Of a stretch of DNA of 7,941 nucleotides, positions 1 to 7,941 are shown one piece after another. Location: the NCBI GenBank assembly GCA_903882725.1, contig CAIRYF010000157.1, positions 1 to 7,941 of the forward strand, read 5' to 3'. Under the pieces are notes generated by a model. The model was given only the letters and a program-made list of their open reading frames with translations. It ran no database searches and was not told the origin of the DNA. The position numbers and the translations under genes were made by a program. Position 1 is the stretch's first letter; the number at the start of each line of letters is the position of its first letter. The stretch comes from an uncultured Simplicispira sp. (GTDB lineage: Bacteria > Pseudomonadota > Gammaproteobacteria > Burkholderiales > Burkholderiaceae_C).

Positions 1-1815
1 CACCGAGCTTTCCAGCCGCTTGAGAAAGTTGACCTTCATCATGTCGATCAGAAAGCCTTCGCGCCTTTCCTGGCTGAAGTTACGCACGTTGCCTTTTTCG
101 TACAGCGCTTTGAATTCTTCTTTTACGTACAACGATGGCTTGTAGAGCGAGAGTTGGTAGTTGCCGATTTCGGCATTGAGCTTGTCGTAAGACGGAAAAC
201 GCCCTTTGCTGTCAATATCAGAGAACACCGATTGCGGTTTTTGCCGCTGCGGAAACTGGCCAATTTGCGCCATCGAGGCGCGGTAATACTTTTGGATGTG
301 CTTGCGCGAGCGCGCAATGGTGATTTCGTCCAGCAGGGTAAAAAATCCGGCTGGCAGGCGCTCCATCAGGTCGCGCGCGTCTTTGTCGCCGCTGCGCTTG
401 GCCCAGTCCATAAAAGTCTTTTGCGCTGTAGTCAGGGTGTCTTTGATGCTGTGGATACCAAAATCTTTCGCAAAAGCGGTATCACGCCCTTCGGTGACAA
501 AGTAAATTTGGTTGCGCAGGTCCTTCAGGTCGTTGTTCACTGGGGTGGCCGAAAGCAGCAATACTTTGGTTTTCACACCGGCTTGGATGATGTCGTCCAT
601 CAGGCGCTCGTAACGGCTTTTGCGAATCAGGTTGCCTTCGTCGTCGTATTTGCCTTTGGTGTTGTTGCGAAAGTTGTGCGATTCGTCAATCACCACCAAA
701 TCAAAGTTGCCCCAGTTCAGGGCGGCCAAATCCACACCATCTACCTTGCCGCTATCGCGCGATAAATCGGTGTGCGAGAGCACGGTATAGGCCAGCCGGT
801 CTTTCAAGAACGGGTTGAGTTCGCTGTTGTTTTGCGCCAGATAGACCGTCCAGTTGTCGCGCAGCTTTTTGGGGCACAGCACCAGCACGCGGTGGTTGCG
901 TAGCTCGTAATACTTGATAACGGCCAGCGCCGAATAGGTTTTGCCCAAGCCCACGCTATCGGCCAAAATGCAGCCGTTGTGCGTGTTGATCTTGTGGATG
1001 GCACCTTTGACGCCGTCTTTTTGGAAGTCAAACAGGGCTTTCCAGATGTCGGTATCCACAATCTCGGTTTGGTCAAACAGGGCGGCATCGGCCTGCTGCT
1101 CAGACAAGAAGCGCTCAAAAACGTGGTAAAGCGTTTTGAAGTAAATAAACTCTGGCGCGTGGTTGGCATAGAGTTGCTCTAGGTAGCGCAGCACCTCGGC
1201 TTTCACATCTACCACCAGCTTTGAATCGTTCCAGAGTGCATCAAACCATTGTTTCAGGTCGATACGGTCGCGGTCGCTATCGACAATCAAATTGAGTTCA
1301 ATGTTGGACGTGTGGGCCAAGCCCAGCCCACTGCGGGTAAAGTTGGAGCTGCCCAGCAAGGCGTGGTCGCGGCGGCCATCGTCAATATGGTAAAGCTTGC
1401 CATGCAGTAAATTGGCTTGGCGTACTGAGCGGATTTCTACCTTGTCCCGAATCCAATCCGCGCAGCGGCGCGCTACGTCTTTTTGTTGCAGGCGGTTAGA
1501 CAGCTCTAAGCCTTGGTCTTCAATTTGGAAGGCTTTTTTGTCGGTTTTTTCTGGGTCTAGCGAGGCGATAAAGCTGGGTTCGCCAAACAGAAAATTGAGG
1601 TGTTCTACTTGGTTGAGTTGTTCAGCCAGTGCATCGTAGGCATAAATGGTGAAGTAGGCAGACACTACAGAAAGCCTACTGCCAGCGCTGATTTTGTCAG
1701 TCAGAAAGGCGGCTACGTTACCTCTGGAATGGTTGTCACGGATACCAAAATGCTGGGGGATGGATGCTGCTGGGATCATGCAGCCATTGTCGGGTATCCC
1801 TTGGTTGGGGCACAT
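1..1815 (-). CDS. HKD (phospholipase D-like) nuclease fused to Snf2-like helicase, C-terminus cut by window edge
   Basis: The frame is open from 1815 to position 1 with no stop, giving about 605 visible residues. Near residues 138-145 is a complete HxKxxxxD motif (HGKLYHID), followed by GSSNFT and then NIELNLIV, which is the signature of one HKD nuclease half-site. A superfamily 2 helicase core follows: Walker A DSVGLGKT (Lys about 292), motif II DESH (Asp about 377), motif III SATP (Ser about 422). The visible end, NFLKRLESS, resembles the start of the second helicase lobe in this family; the rest is off the window. Domain databases describe N-terminal HKD domains fused to Snf2-like helicases, and this layout fits. 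The protein probably translocates on and cuts nucleic acid; the substrate is unknown, and a defence role is only inference. The start is uncertain: ATG at 1815 and ATG at 1779 both lack a good Shine-Dalgarno. IPQ and DN motifs occur twice near the N-terminus with different synonymous codons, which mildly favours 1815. Confidence 0.88.
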   Translation of the reverse strand, partial: MCPNQGIPDNGCMIPAASIPQHFGIRDNHSRGNVAAFLTDKISAGSRLSVVSAYFTIYAYDALAEQLNQVEHLNFLFGEPSFIASLDPEKTDKKAFQIEDQGLELSNRLQQKDVARRCADWIRDKVEIRSVRQANLLHGKLYHIDDGRRDHALLGSSNFTRSGLGLAHTSNIELNLIVDSDRDRIDLKQWFDALWNDSKLVVDVKAEVLRYLEQLYANHAPEFIYFKTLYHVFERFLSEQQADAALFDQTEIVDTDIWKALFDFQKDGVKGAIHKINTHNGCILADSVGLGKTYSALAVIKYYELRNHRVLVLCPKKLRDNWTVYLAQNNSELNPFLKDRLAYTVLSHTDLSRDSGKVDGVDLAALNWGNFDLVVIDESHNFRNNTKGKYDDEGNLIRKSRYERLMDDIIQAGVKTKVLLLSATPVNNDLKDLRNQIYFVTEGRDTAFAKDFGIHSIKDTLTTAQKTFMDWAKRSGDKDARDLMERLPAGFFTLLDEITIARSRKHIQKYYRASMAQIGQFPQRQKPQSVFSDIDSKGRFPSYDKLNAEIGNYQLSLYKPSLYVKEEFKALYEKGNVRNFSQERREGFLIDMMKVNFLKRLESSV

Positions 1816-1856
1816 TTGAGGAATTGTGTCCGTTGCTCGAACATTGGAAGTTCGAC

Positions 1857-2004
1857 ATGAACGATATCGAGGCGCGCCAGCAGTGGCCCGATTACCAGCG
1901 CGCCTATGGGCAGCGGCTATTGGCGCTACCCCAGCGGCGCTCTGGCGCTGGAGCACTTCAGCGTGGCATGGTACGCCTGGATTATTGGTGTTTTAGGCCT
2001 CTAG
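1857..2004 (+). pseudogene. Possible frameshifted gene remnant, unidentified
   Basis: An ATG at 1857 has GGAAG about six bases upstream and opens 20 codons with strong G/C third positions (MNDIEARQQW... to GQR near 1916). Skipping one base at about 1917 moves into another frame that also looks coded, with RYPSGALALE and then FSVAWYAWIIGVL, a hydrophobic aromatic stretch, ending at TAG 2002-2004. That stop lies inside the dispersed repeat beginning about 1991. I read this as a 48-codon gene fragment with a one-base insertion, cut off by the repeat. I do not recognise the protein. Without a frameshift the first frame runs on as antisense to the end of metH, which is unlikely to be real. It could also be chance coding-like composition. 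Confidence 0.3.
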
Positions 2005-2046
2005 CCCTTGTTTGGTATGCGCTAGCAGCTACTATAAAAATAGCAA
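1991..2046. repeat. Dispersed intergenic repeat, copy 1
   Basis: The segment starts TTTTAGGCCTCTAGCCCTTG, continues to GCGCTAGCAGCT and ends in an A-rich tract with TAGCAA. It aligns without gaps to 5591-5646 in the same orientation: 29 of the first 40 bases match, and similarity then fades. Read on the minus strand it has the form AGCTGCTAGCGC ... CAAGGGCTAGAGGCC, which I recall as a common short intergenic repeat in Comamonadaceae; that recollection is unverified here. It lies between the 3' end of metH and the 5' end of the helicase gene. No transposase or clear terminal inverted repeats are present. Confidence 0.6.
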
Positions 2047-2078
2047 ATAACTGCTGCGAGACGCTGTTTTGCTTAAAA

Positions 2079-4829
<2,751 letters not shown>

Positions 4830-4867
4830 GGGACTTACTGGCTCACCGGGGCAAAAAACCGCGAATA

Positions 4868-4972
4868 GGCGAGCGTCGTTGCGGGTCTAGGGGGTGGCAC
4901 ATTACCCAAGCCTGACGGCACCAATGCGCGGTATATGCGCTTTGGTTGACCGGTGCAACGCTCCTTGGGCAG
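4868..4972 (-). promoter_or_regulatory. S-adenosylhomocysteine (SAH) riboswitch in the metH leader
   Basis: Read on the minus strand, the leader has the order and core sequences of the SAH riboswitch class: CCCAAGGAGCGUUGC, a hairpin, then CAGGCUUGGG, a linker, then GCAACGACGCUCGCC. CCCAAG (4964-4969) pairs with CUUGGG (4905-4910). GAGCGUUGC (4955-4963) is complementary to GCAA and CGCUC in 4871-4882, which matches the pseudoknot. Between them, 4920-4946 forms a stable hairpin with ACCAA/UUGGU and GCGC/GCGC arms. Known members of this class lie upstream of ahcY, metH and metF in Proteobacteria and increase expression when SAH is high. The position, about 40 bases before the metH ATG and on the same strand, agrees. 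The call rests on recalled consensus and hand pairing, not on a covariance search. Confidence 0.86.
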
Positions 4973-4978
4973 CCGATA

Positions 4979-4984
4979 ATTTTA
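4979..4984 (-). promoter_or_regulatory. Putative -10 element of the metH/riboswitch transcript
   Basis: On the minus strand TAAAAT matches TATAAT at five of six positions. It lies just upstream of the riboswitch, so a transcript starting about seven bases downstream would begin just before the CCCAAG helix arm, as expected for a leader RNA. I see no convincing -35 hexamer at 16-18 bases, so this rests on one element plus position. Confidence 0.35.
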
Positions 4985-5071
4985 CCCTGTCTGCCAGTGT
5001 GGCTCTTGCACCGCCATAGCGGGGCAGCGCCGCTACACTGCCAATTCTGATGTTGATCCCATGAGCGCACC

Positions 5072-5569
5072 GTGGACACCCAAGCCGTTACTGTTACCTT
5101 GACCGTTCCTAGCCACCCCGAAGAGCTGTGTGCCGTGCGCACGCTGTTTCAGGAATACGCCGATAGCCTCGGTGTTGATCTGTGCTTTCAAGGGTTTGAG
5201 GCTGAACTGGCTAATCTTCCAGGTGAATATGGCCTGCCCCGAGGCAGCTTGCTGCTGGCCTGGGTAGGGGGTGCCTTGGCCGGCTGCTGCGCCTTGCGTC
5301 CATTGGACAATTGCGACTACCCCAATGCCGGCGAAATGAAACGCCTGTATGTGCGCAAAGCATTTCGCGCCTTTGGCATTGGTCGCGAACTGGCCGAGGC
5401 CACGCTCGATAGCGCACGCCAAGTTGGCTATACCAGCGTACTGCTGGACACGCTAGACGATATGGAGGCCGCCCGCGCGCTCTATACCGATCTAGGCTTT
5501 ATCGAGATTCCGCCCTACTACCACAACCCTTTGCCCGGCTCGCACTACCTGAAAGTGGACATTGTTTAG
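5072..5569 (+). CDS. GNAT-family N-acetyltransferase
   Basis: A 165-residue protein of the usual single-domain GNAT length. It would transfer an acetyl group from acetyl-CoA to an amine, but the substrate cannot be read from the sequence. Motif A lies at residues 91-110 (RLYVRKAFRAFGIGRELAEA), with the pyrophosphate-binding R-x-F-G-x-G at 99-104. Motif B is near 134-150 (ARALYTDLGFIEI, then PPYY). No signal peptide or membrane segment is seen, so it is probably cytosolic. The start is GTG at 5072: no in-frame ATG exists between it and the TGA at 5054, and no strong Shine-Dalgarno is visible. An ATG at 5061 is out of frame and stops after 13 codons. The gene diverges from metH across a shared 242-bp region and is convergent with the peroxiredoxin gene. 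No functional link to methionine metabolism is evident. Confidence 0.9.
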   Translation: MDTQAVTVTLTVPSHPEELCAVRTLFQEYADSLGVDLCFQGFEAELANLPGEYGLPRGSLLLAWVGGALAGCCALRPLDNCDYPNAGEMKRLYVRKAFRAFGIGRELAEATLDSARQVGYTSVLLDTLDDMEAARALYTDLGFIEIPPYYHNPLPGSHYLKVDIV

Positions 5570-5590
5570 GCCATTGATAGATTTAAGGTC

Positions 5591-5646
5591 TTTTAGGGCT
5601 ATAACCCTTGCTACATAAGCGCTGATAGCTCACTTTTTAGGAGTGT
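5591..5646. repeat. Dispersed intergenic repeat, copy 2
   Basis: Begins TTTTAGGGCTATAACCCTTG and continues to AAGCGCTGATAGCT, aligning without gaps to 1991-2046 in the same orientation (29 of the first 40 bases identical). The best conserved blocks are TTTTAGG, CCCTTG, GCGCT and AGCT. It lies in the 98-bp gap between the convergent GNAT and peroxiredoxin genes. No clear hairpin terminator is visible in that gap, so the repeat is the main content between the two 3' ends. Confidence 0.55.
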
Positions 5647-5667
5647 AATGGCGGTGATACACAGTGC

Positions 5668-6174
5668 TTATGCCGTCACTTGGGCCAGCAAAGTCGCTGC
5701 GTCGCTGACGTCAAATTGGCCTGGGCCTTCAATGTTGAGCTGCACTACTTTGCCGTCTTTCACCAACATCGAATAACGGTTGCTGCGCAGACCCAAGCCT
5801 TTGCCGTGCAAGTCCAGCGTCAAGCCTGTGGCTTGGGCAAAGGCGGCATCGCCGTCGGCCAACATACGAATTTTGCCGGCGGTGTTTTGTTCGCGGCCCC
5901 ATGCGCCCATAACAAAGGCGTCGTTCACCGCCAAGCACCAAATTTCATCGACGCCAGCGGCCTTAAATTGCTCGGCCTTCTCCAGAAAACCGGGCAGGTG
6001 CTGCGCCGAGCAAGTGGGCGTAAAAGCGCCGGGCACGGCCAGCAGAGCAATCGTCTTGCCCGCCGTGGCTTGCGCCACATTCACCGGATTGGGGCCGATG
6101 CTGCAGCCATTGCCCTCAACTTCGACATACTCCATCAAGGTGGTTGCGGGCAGGGTGTCGCCAATTTTGATCAT
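5668..6174 (-). CDS. Peroxiredoxin, Prx5/AhpE-like thioredoxin-fold family
   Basis: A 168-residue thiol peroxidase, expected to reduce hydrogen peroxide and organic hydroperoxides in the cytoplasm. The catalytic motif PGAFTPTC places the peroxidatic Cys at 55, with the conserved Thr52 in the active site and a candidate active-site Arg at 130 (GLRSNRYS). The typical Prx5 segments HLPGF and VNDAFVMGAW are present. Cys80 (EIWCLAVND) and Cys24 (GCSIGPNPV) also occur; whether either acts as a resolving Cys cannot be told from sequence, so reduction may depend on glutathione/glutaredoxin or thioredoxin. I chose ATG 6174 because GGAG lies six bases upstream and the protein then starts as family members do (MIKIGDTLP). 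The longer frame to 6255 runs into the ribosomal terminator. A promoter candidate lies just upstream, so the gene is probably its own transcription unit. Confidence 0.95.
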   Translation of the reverse strand: MIKIGDTLPATTLMEYVEVEGNGCSIGPNPVNVAQATAGKTIALLAVPGAFTPTCSAQHLPGFLEKAEQFKAAGVDEIWCLAVNDAFVMGAWGREQNTAGKIRMLADGDAAFAQATGLTLDLHGKGLGLRSNRYSMLVKDGKVVQLNIEGPGQFDVSDAATLLAQVTA

Positions 6175-6197
6175 GGATAGCTCCAAATAACGGGTGA

Positions 6198-6226
6198 AAA
6201 ATAGCAGGCCGACTGCTTGCCGTAAA
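6198..6226 (-). promoter_or_regulatory. Putative extended -10 promoter of the peroxiredoxin gene
   Basis: On the minus strand a -35-like TTTACG (6221-6226) and a -10-like TATTTT (6198-6203) are separated by exactly 17 bases, with TGC directly before the -10 (an extended -10). Each hexamer matches consensus at four of six positions. It lies between the ribosomal terminator and the ATG, about 24 bases before the start codon, where a promoter for an independent unit is needed. No OxyR-type site was identified. Confidence 0.5.
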
Positions 6227-6240
6227 AAGCATCGCCCAAA

Positions 6241-6270
6241 AGAAAAACGACCCACATTGTGGGTCGTTTC
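6241..6270 (-). terminator. Intrinsic terminator ending the S10-type ribosomal operon
   Basis: A perfect inverted repeat, ACGACCCAC - AAT - GTGGGTCGT on the minus strand, gives a nine-pair GC-rich stem with a three-base loop. It is followed directly by TTTTTCTTTT. It lies about 33 bases beyond the rpsQ stop codon. The T-tract is much better on the minus strand than on the plus strand, so it most likely ends ribosomal transcription before the peroxiredoxin gene. Confidence 0.88.
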
Positions 6271-6302
6271 AAGGGGCTAGGTAGCCCAGAAGCCGAGAAG
6301 GC

Positions 6303-6572
6303 TTACACCAGTGAAGCCTTTGTCACCAGGCGCGTAGCGACCCAGTTTTTGGTCTTCGACAGGGGACGGCTTTCGGTGATTTCGATCACGTCGCCGACCT
6401 TGTACTCATTGGTTTCGTCGTGCGCGTGGAACTTGCTCGACTTACCGACGATCTTGCCGTAGAGCTCGTGCTTGACACGGCGCTCAATCAACACGGTCAC
6501 GGTCTTGTTACGCTTGTCGCTGACCACCTTGCCAACCAAGGTGCGCTTGAGGGATTTTTTAGCTTCCGTCAT
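6303..6572 (-). CDS. rpsQ: 30S ribosomal protein S17
   Basis: An 89-residue primary 16S rRNA-binding protein of the small subunit with an OB-type beta barrel. The family segments are clear: [20 protein letters not shown] near the N-terminus, [14 protein letters not shown] in the middle, and [19 protein letters not shown] toward the end. Length is normal. The start is supported by GGAG five bases before ATG. The gene begins nine bases after the rpmC stop codon, so its ribosome binding site overlaps the end of rpmC, which fits translational coupling. It is the last gene of the ribosomal block; an intrinsic terminator follows. Confidence 0.98.
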   Translation of the reverse strand: MTEAKKSLKRTLVGKVVSDKRNKTVTVLIERRVKHELYGKIVGKSSKFHAHDETNEYKVGDVIEITESRPLSKTKNWVATRLVTKASLV

Positions 6573-6581
6573 GTGTGCTCC

Positions 6582-6776
6582 TTACTTGGCGGCTTGCTTT
6601 TCAGCAAGGATAGTTTTGGCGCGGGCAATGTCACGGCGCGTGGTACGCAGCGTGCCAGTGTTACCCAGTTGTTGCGTAGCCTTTTGCATACGCAGACCGA
6701 AGTGGGCCTTTTGCAGGGCTTTGATTTCGTCTTTGATGCCAGCGGCGTCTTTTTGGCGCAATTCAGCAGTGTTCAT
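6582..6776 (-). CDS. rpmC: 50S ribosomal protein L29
   Basis: A 64-residue small alpha-helical protein of the large subunit that sits near the exit tunnel, where nascent-chain factors dock. It shows the usual helical-pair pattern: [10 protein letters not shown] at the start, [14 protein letters not shown] in the middle, and [12 protein letters not shown] near the end. GGAG lies eight bases before the ATG, in the 17-bp gap after rplP. Order and spacing match the standard S10 operon. Confidence 0.97.
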   Translation of the reverse strand: MNTAELRQKDAAGIKDEIKALQKAHFGLRMQKATQQLGNTGTLRTTRRDIARAKTILAEKQAAK

Positions 6777-6793
6777 ATCAGTTTCTCCTGAAA

Positions 6794-7210
6794 TTACTGG
6801 CCGACCATGCGCGACACGAACGTGGTGCGCAGGGGCAGCTTGGCGGCGGCCAGACGGAAGGCTTCGCGGGCGAGTTCTTCGGGTACACCGACGATTTCGA
6901 ACACGATCTTGCCGGGTTGGATTTCAGCCACGTAAAACTCGGGGTTGCCTTTACCGTTACCCATACGCACTTCGGCGGGCTTGGTAGAAATTGGCTTGTC
7001 CGGGAACACGCGGATCCAGATACGGCCACCACGCTTAACGTGGCGCGAAATAGCACGGCGCGCAGCTTCAAGCTGGCGAGCCGTCAAACGGCCACGATCC
7101 GTACACTTCAGACCGAAATCACCGAACGCGACCGAGTTGCCTCGGGTAGCGACGCCAGTGTTGCGGCCTTTTTGTTCCTTACGGAACTTGCGGCGAGCAG
7201 GTTGCAGCAT
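6794..7210 (-). CDS. rplP: 50S ribosomal protein L16
   Basis: A 138-residue large-subunit protein that helps shape the A-site tRNA channel near the peptidyl transferase centre. Family signatures are [17 protein letters not shown], the FGDFGLKC segment, [29 protein letters not shown] and the MGNGKGNPE loop. Length is typical, with no truncation. AAGGAG lies eight bases before the ATG (7219-7224), inside the last codons of rpsC. The rpsC stop and this start are only three bases apart, so translation is probably coupled. Confidence 0.98.
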   Translation of the reverse strand: MLQPARRKFRKEQKGRNTGVATRGNSVAFGDFGLKCTDRGRLTARQLEAARRAISRHVKRGGRIWIRVFPDKPISTKPAEVRMGNGKGNPEFYVAEIQPGKIVFEIVGVPEELAREAFRLAAAKLPLRTTFVSRMVGQ

Positions 7211-7213
7211 CTT

Positions 7214-7941
7214 TTATTCTCCTTTTCCGTCCGCTGCTGTAGCGGGCGCGTCTACTTTATGTACGCGCTTAACGGCGGTTGCGTCAGCGCCACCGGCACC
7301 GGCGGGCTTGTCGCTGCCATCGGCAGGGGCTGCATTAGCACCTGCTGGGCGGCGTGGGCCGCCACGGCCAGCACCGGCGCCACGGTCGCGGTCACCACCA
7401 GGACGACCGTCACGGCCATCGCGGCGGGGGCCACGTGGGCGGCGCTCGTCGTCTGGACGCGGTGTTTCCACTGCGGGCAGATCGTTGCGACCCAGTGTGT
7501 CACCCTTGTAGACCCAGACCTTAACGCCAATGACGCCGTAGGTGGTGTGGGCTTCCGATGTGCCGTAGTCGATGTCAGCGCGCAAGGTGTGAAGCGGCAC
7601 GCGGCCTTCGCGGTACCACTCGCAGCGAGCGATTTCGATACCGTTCAGACGTCCCGACGACATGATCTTGATACCCAAGGCACCCAGACGCATGGCGTTT
7701 TGCATGGCGCGCTTCATAGCGCGGCGAAACATAATGCGCTTTTCGAGCTGTTGGGTGATCGAGTCAGCGATCAGTTTGGCATCGATTTCGGGCTTGCGCA
7801 CTTCTTCGATGTTGACTGCCACTGGCACGCCCAAACGAAGAGCGAGTTCCTTCTTGAGGTTCTCGATATCTTCGCCCTTTTTGCCAATCACCACGCCCGG
7901 ACGTGCCGAGTAGATGGTGATGCGGGCATTTTTGGCAGGAC
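7214..7941 (-). CDS. rpsC: 30S ribosomal protein S3, N-terminus beyond window edge
   Basis: A small-subunit head protein near the mRNA entry channel. The frame stays open to the right edge, with 241 residues visible. By comparison with E. coli S3 (233 residues) about 60 N-terminal residues are missing. The KH-domain core is clear: [18 protein letters not shown] with the GKKG loop, then [35 protein letters not shown] and [16 protein letters not shown]. After this the last 84 residues (from about 7468 to the stop) are an extension rich in Arg, Gly, Ala, Pro and Asp, probably disordered, giving a full protein near 300 residues. The GTG at 7892 is an internal valine codon of the KH motif, not the start. 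The gene is first in transcription order here, followed three bases later by rplP. Confidence 0.97.
   Translation of the reverse strand, partial: PAKNARITIYSARPGVVIGKKGEDIENLKKELALRLGVPVAVNIEEVRKPEIDAKLIADSITQQLEKRIMFRRAMKRAMQNAMRLGALGIKIMSSGRLNGIEIARCEWYREGRVPLHTLRADIDYGTSEAHTTYGVIGVKVWVYKGDTLGRNDLPAVETPRPDDERRPRGPRRDGRDGRPGGDRDRGAGAGRGGPRRPAGANAAPADGSDKPAGAGGADATAVKRVHKVDAPATAADGKGE

Noticed and set aside
154..765. A 203-codon plus-strand open frame
   Set aside because: It is the exact codon-phase mirror of the helicase frame on the minus strand, which carries the DESH and SATP motifs in this stretch.
1..1815. Assignment to Mokosh type II, a defence protein that also joins helicase and phospholipase D domains
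   Set aside because: Mokosh uses a superfamily 1 RecD-like helicase with a C-terminal PLD domain. Here the HKD domain is N-terminal and the motor has superfamily 2 Snf2-like motifs.
2064..2078. GTTTT/AAAAC inverted repeat just after metH as its terminator
   Set aside because: The stem is only five mostly A-T pairs and is not followed by a T-tract on the minus strand, so it is too weak to call.
4830..5071. Cobalamin riboswitch before metH
   Set aside because: I could not find a B12-box-like sequence in the leader, and the element present is too short for that class. Its core sequences and pairings fit the SAH class instead.
5061..5102. ATG at 5061 as the acetyltransferase start
   Set aside because: It is out of frame with the acetyltransferase and reaches a stop after 13 codons; using it would require a frameshift for which nothing else argues.
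5668..6255. Longer 195-residue start for the peroxiredoxin
   Set aside because: The extra 27 residues are encoded in the terminator and promoter region and have no family similarity. ATG 6174 has GGAG at good spacing and gives the normal N-terminus.

Overview
The window looks like a betaproteobacterial chromosome, most likely Burkholderiales and probably close to Comamonadaceae. The signs are a MetH protein lacking its homocysteine-binding module, an S-adenosylhomocysteine (SAH) riboswitch in front of it, a ribosomal protein S3 with a long Arg/Gly/Ala-rich tail, and two copies of a short intergenic repeat of a kind I associate with Comamonadaceae genomes. The taxonomic call is inference.

Layout. 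Positions 1-1815 (minus) hold most of a large protein that joins an N-terminal phospholipase-D-type (HKD) nuclease domain to an Snf2-like superfamily 2 helicase; its C-terminus lies beyond the left edge. Positions 1816-2078 form a gene-poor gap with a possible frameshifted gene remnant and one repeat copy. Positions 2079-4829 (minus) encode the folate, cobalamin and reactivation modules of B12-dependent methionine synthase. Its 242-bp leader carries a well-formed SAH riboswitch at about 4868-4972. A GNAT acetyltransferase (5072-5569, plus) diverges from this leader. A second repeat copy lies between that gene and a convergent Prx5-type peroxiredoxin (5668-6174, minus). On the right is the end of an S10-type ribosomal operon on the minus strand, read rpsC (partial), rplP, rpmC, rpsQ, closed by a strong intrinsic terminator at about 6241-6270.

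How the genes work together. The metH unit belongs to the methyl cycle: the riboswitch would sense SAH, the by-product of SAM-dependent methylation, and adjust production of the enzyme that remethylates homocysteine. The ribosomal block is ordinary housekeeping with tight spacing and good ribosome binding sites. The HKD-helicase is the accessory part and may be the edge of a defence or mobile region. No tRNA, rRNA, CRISPR array or transposase gene was seen.
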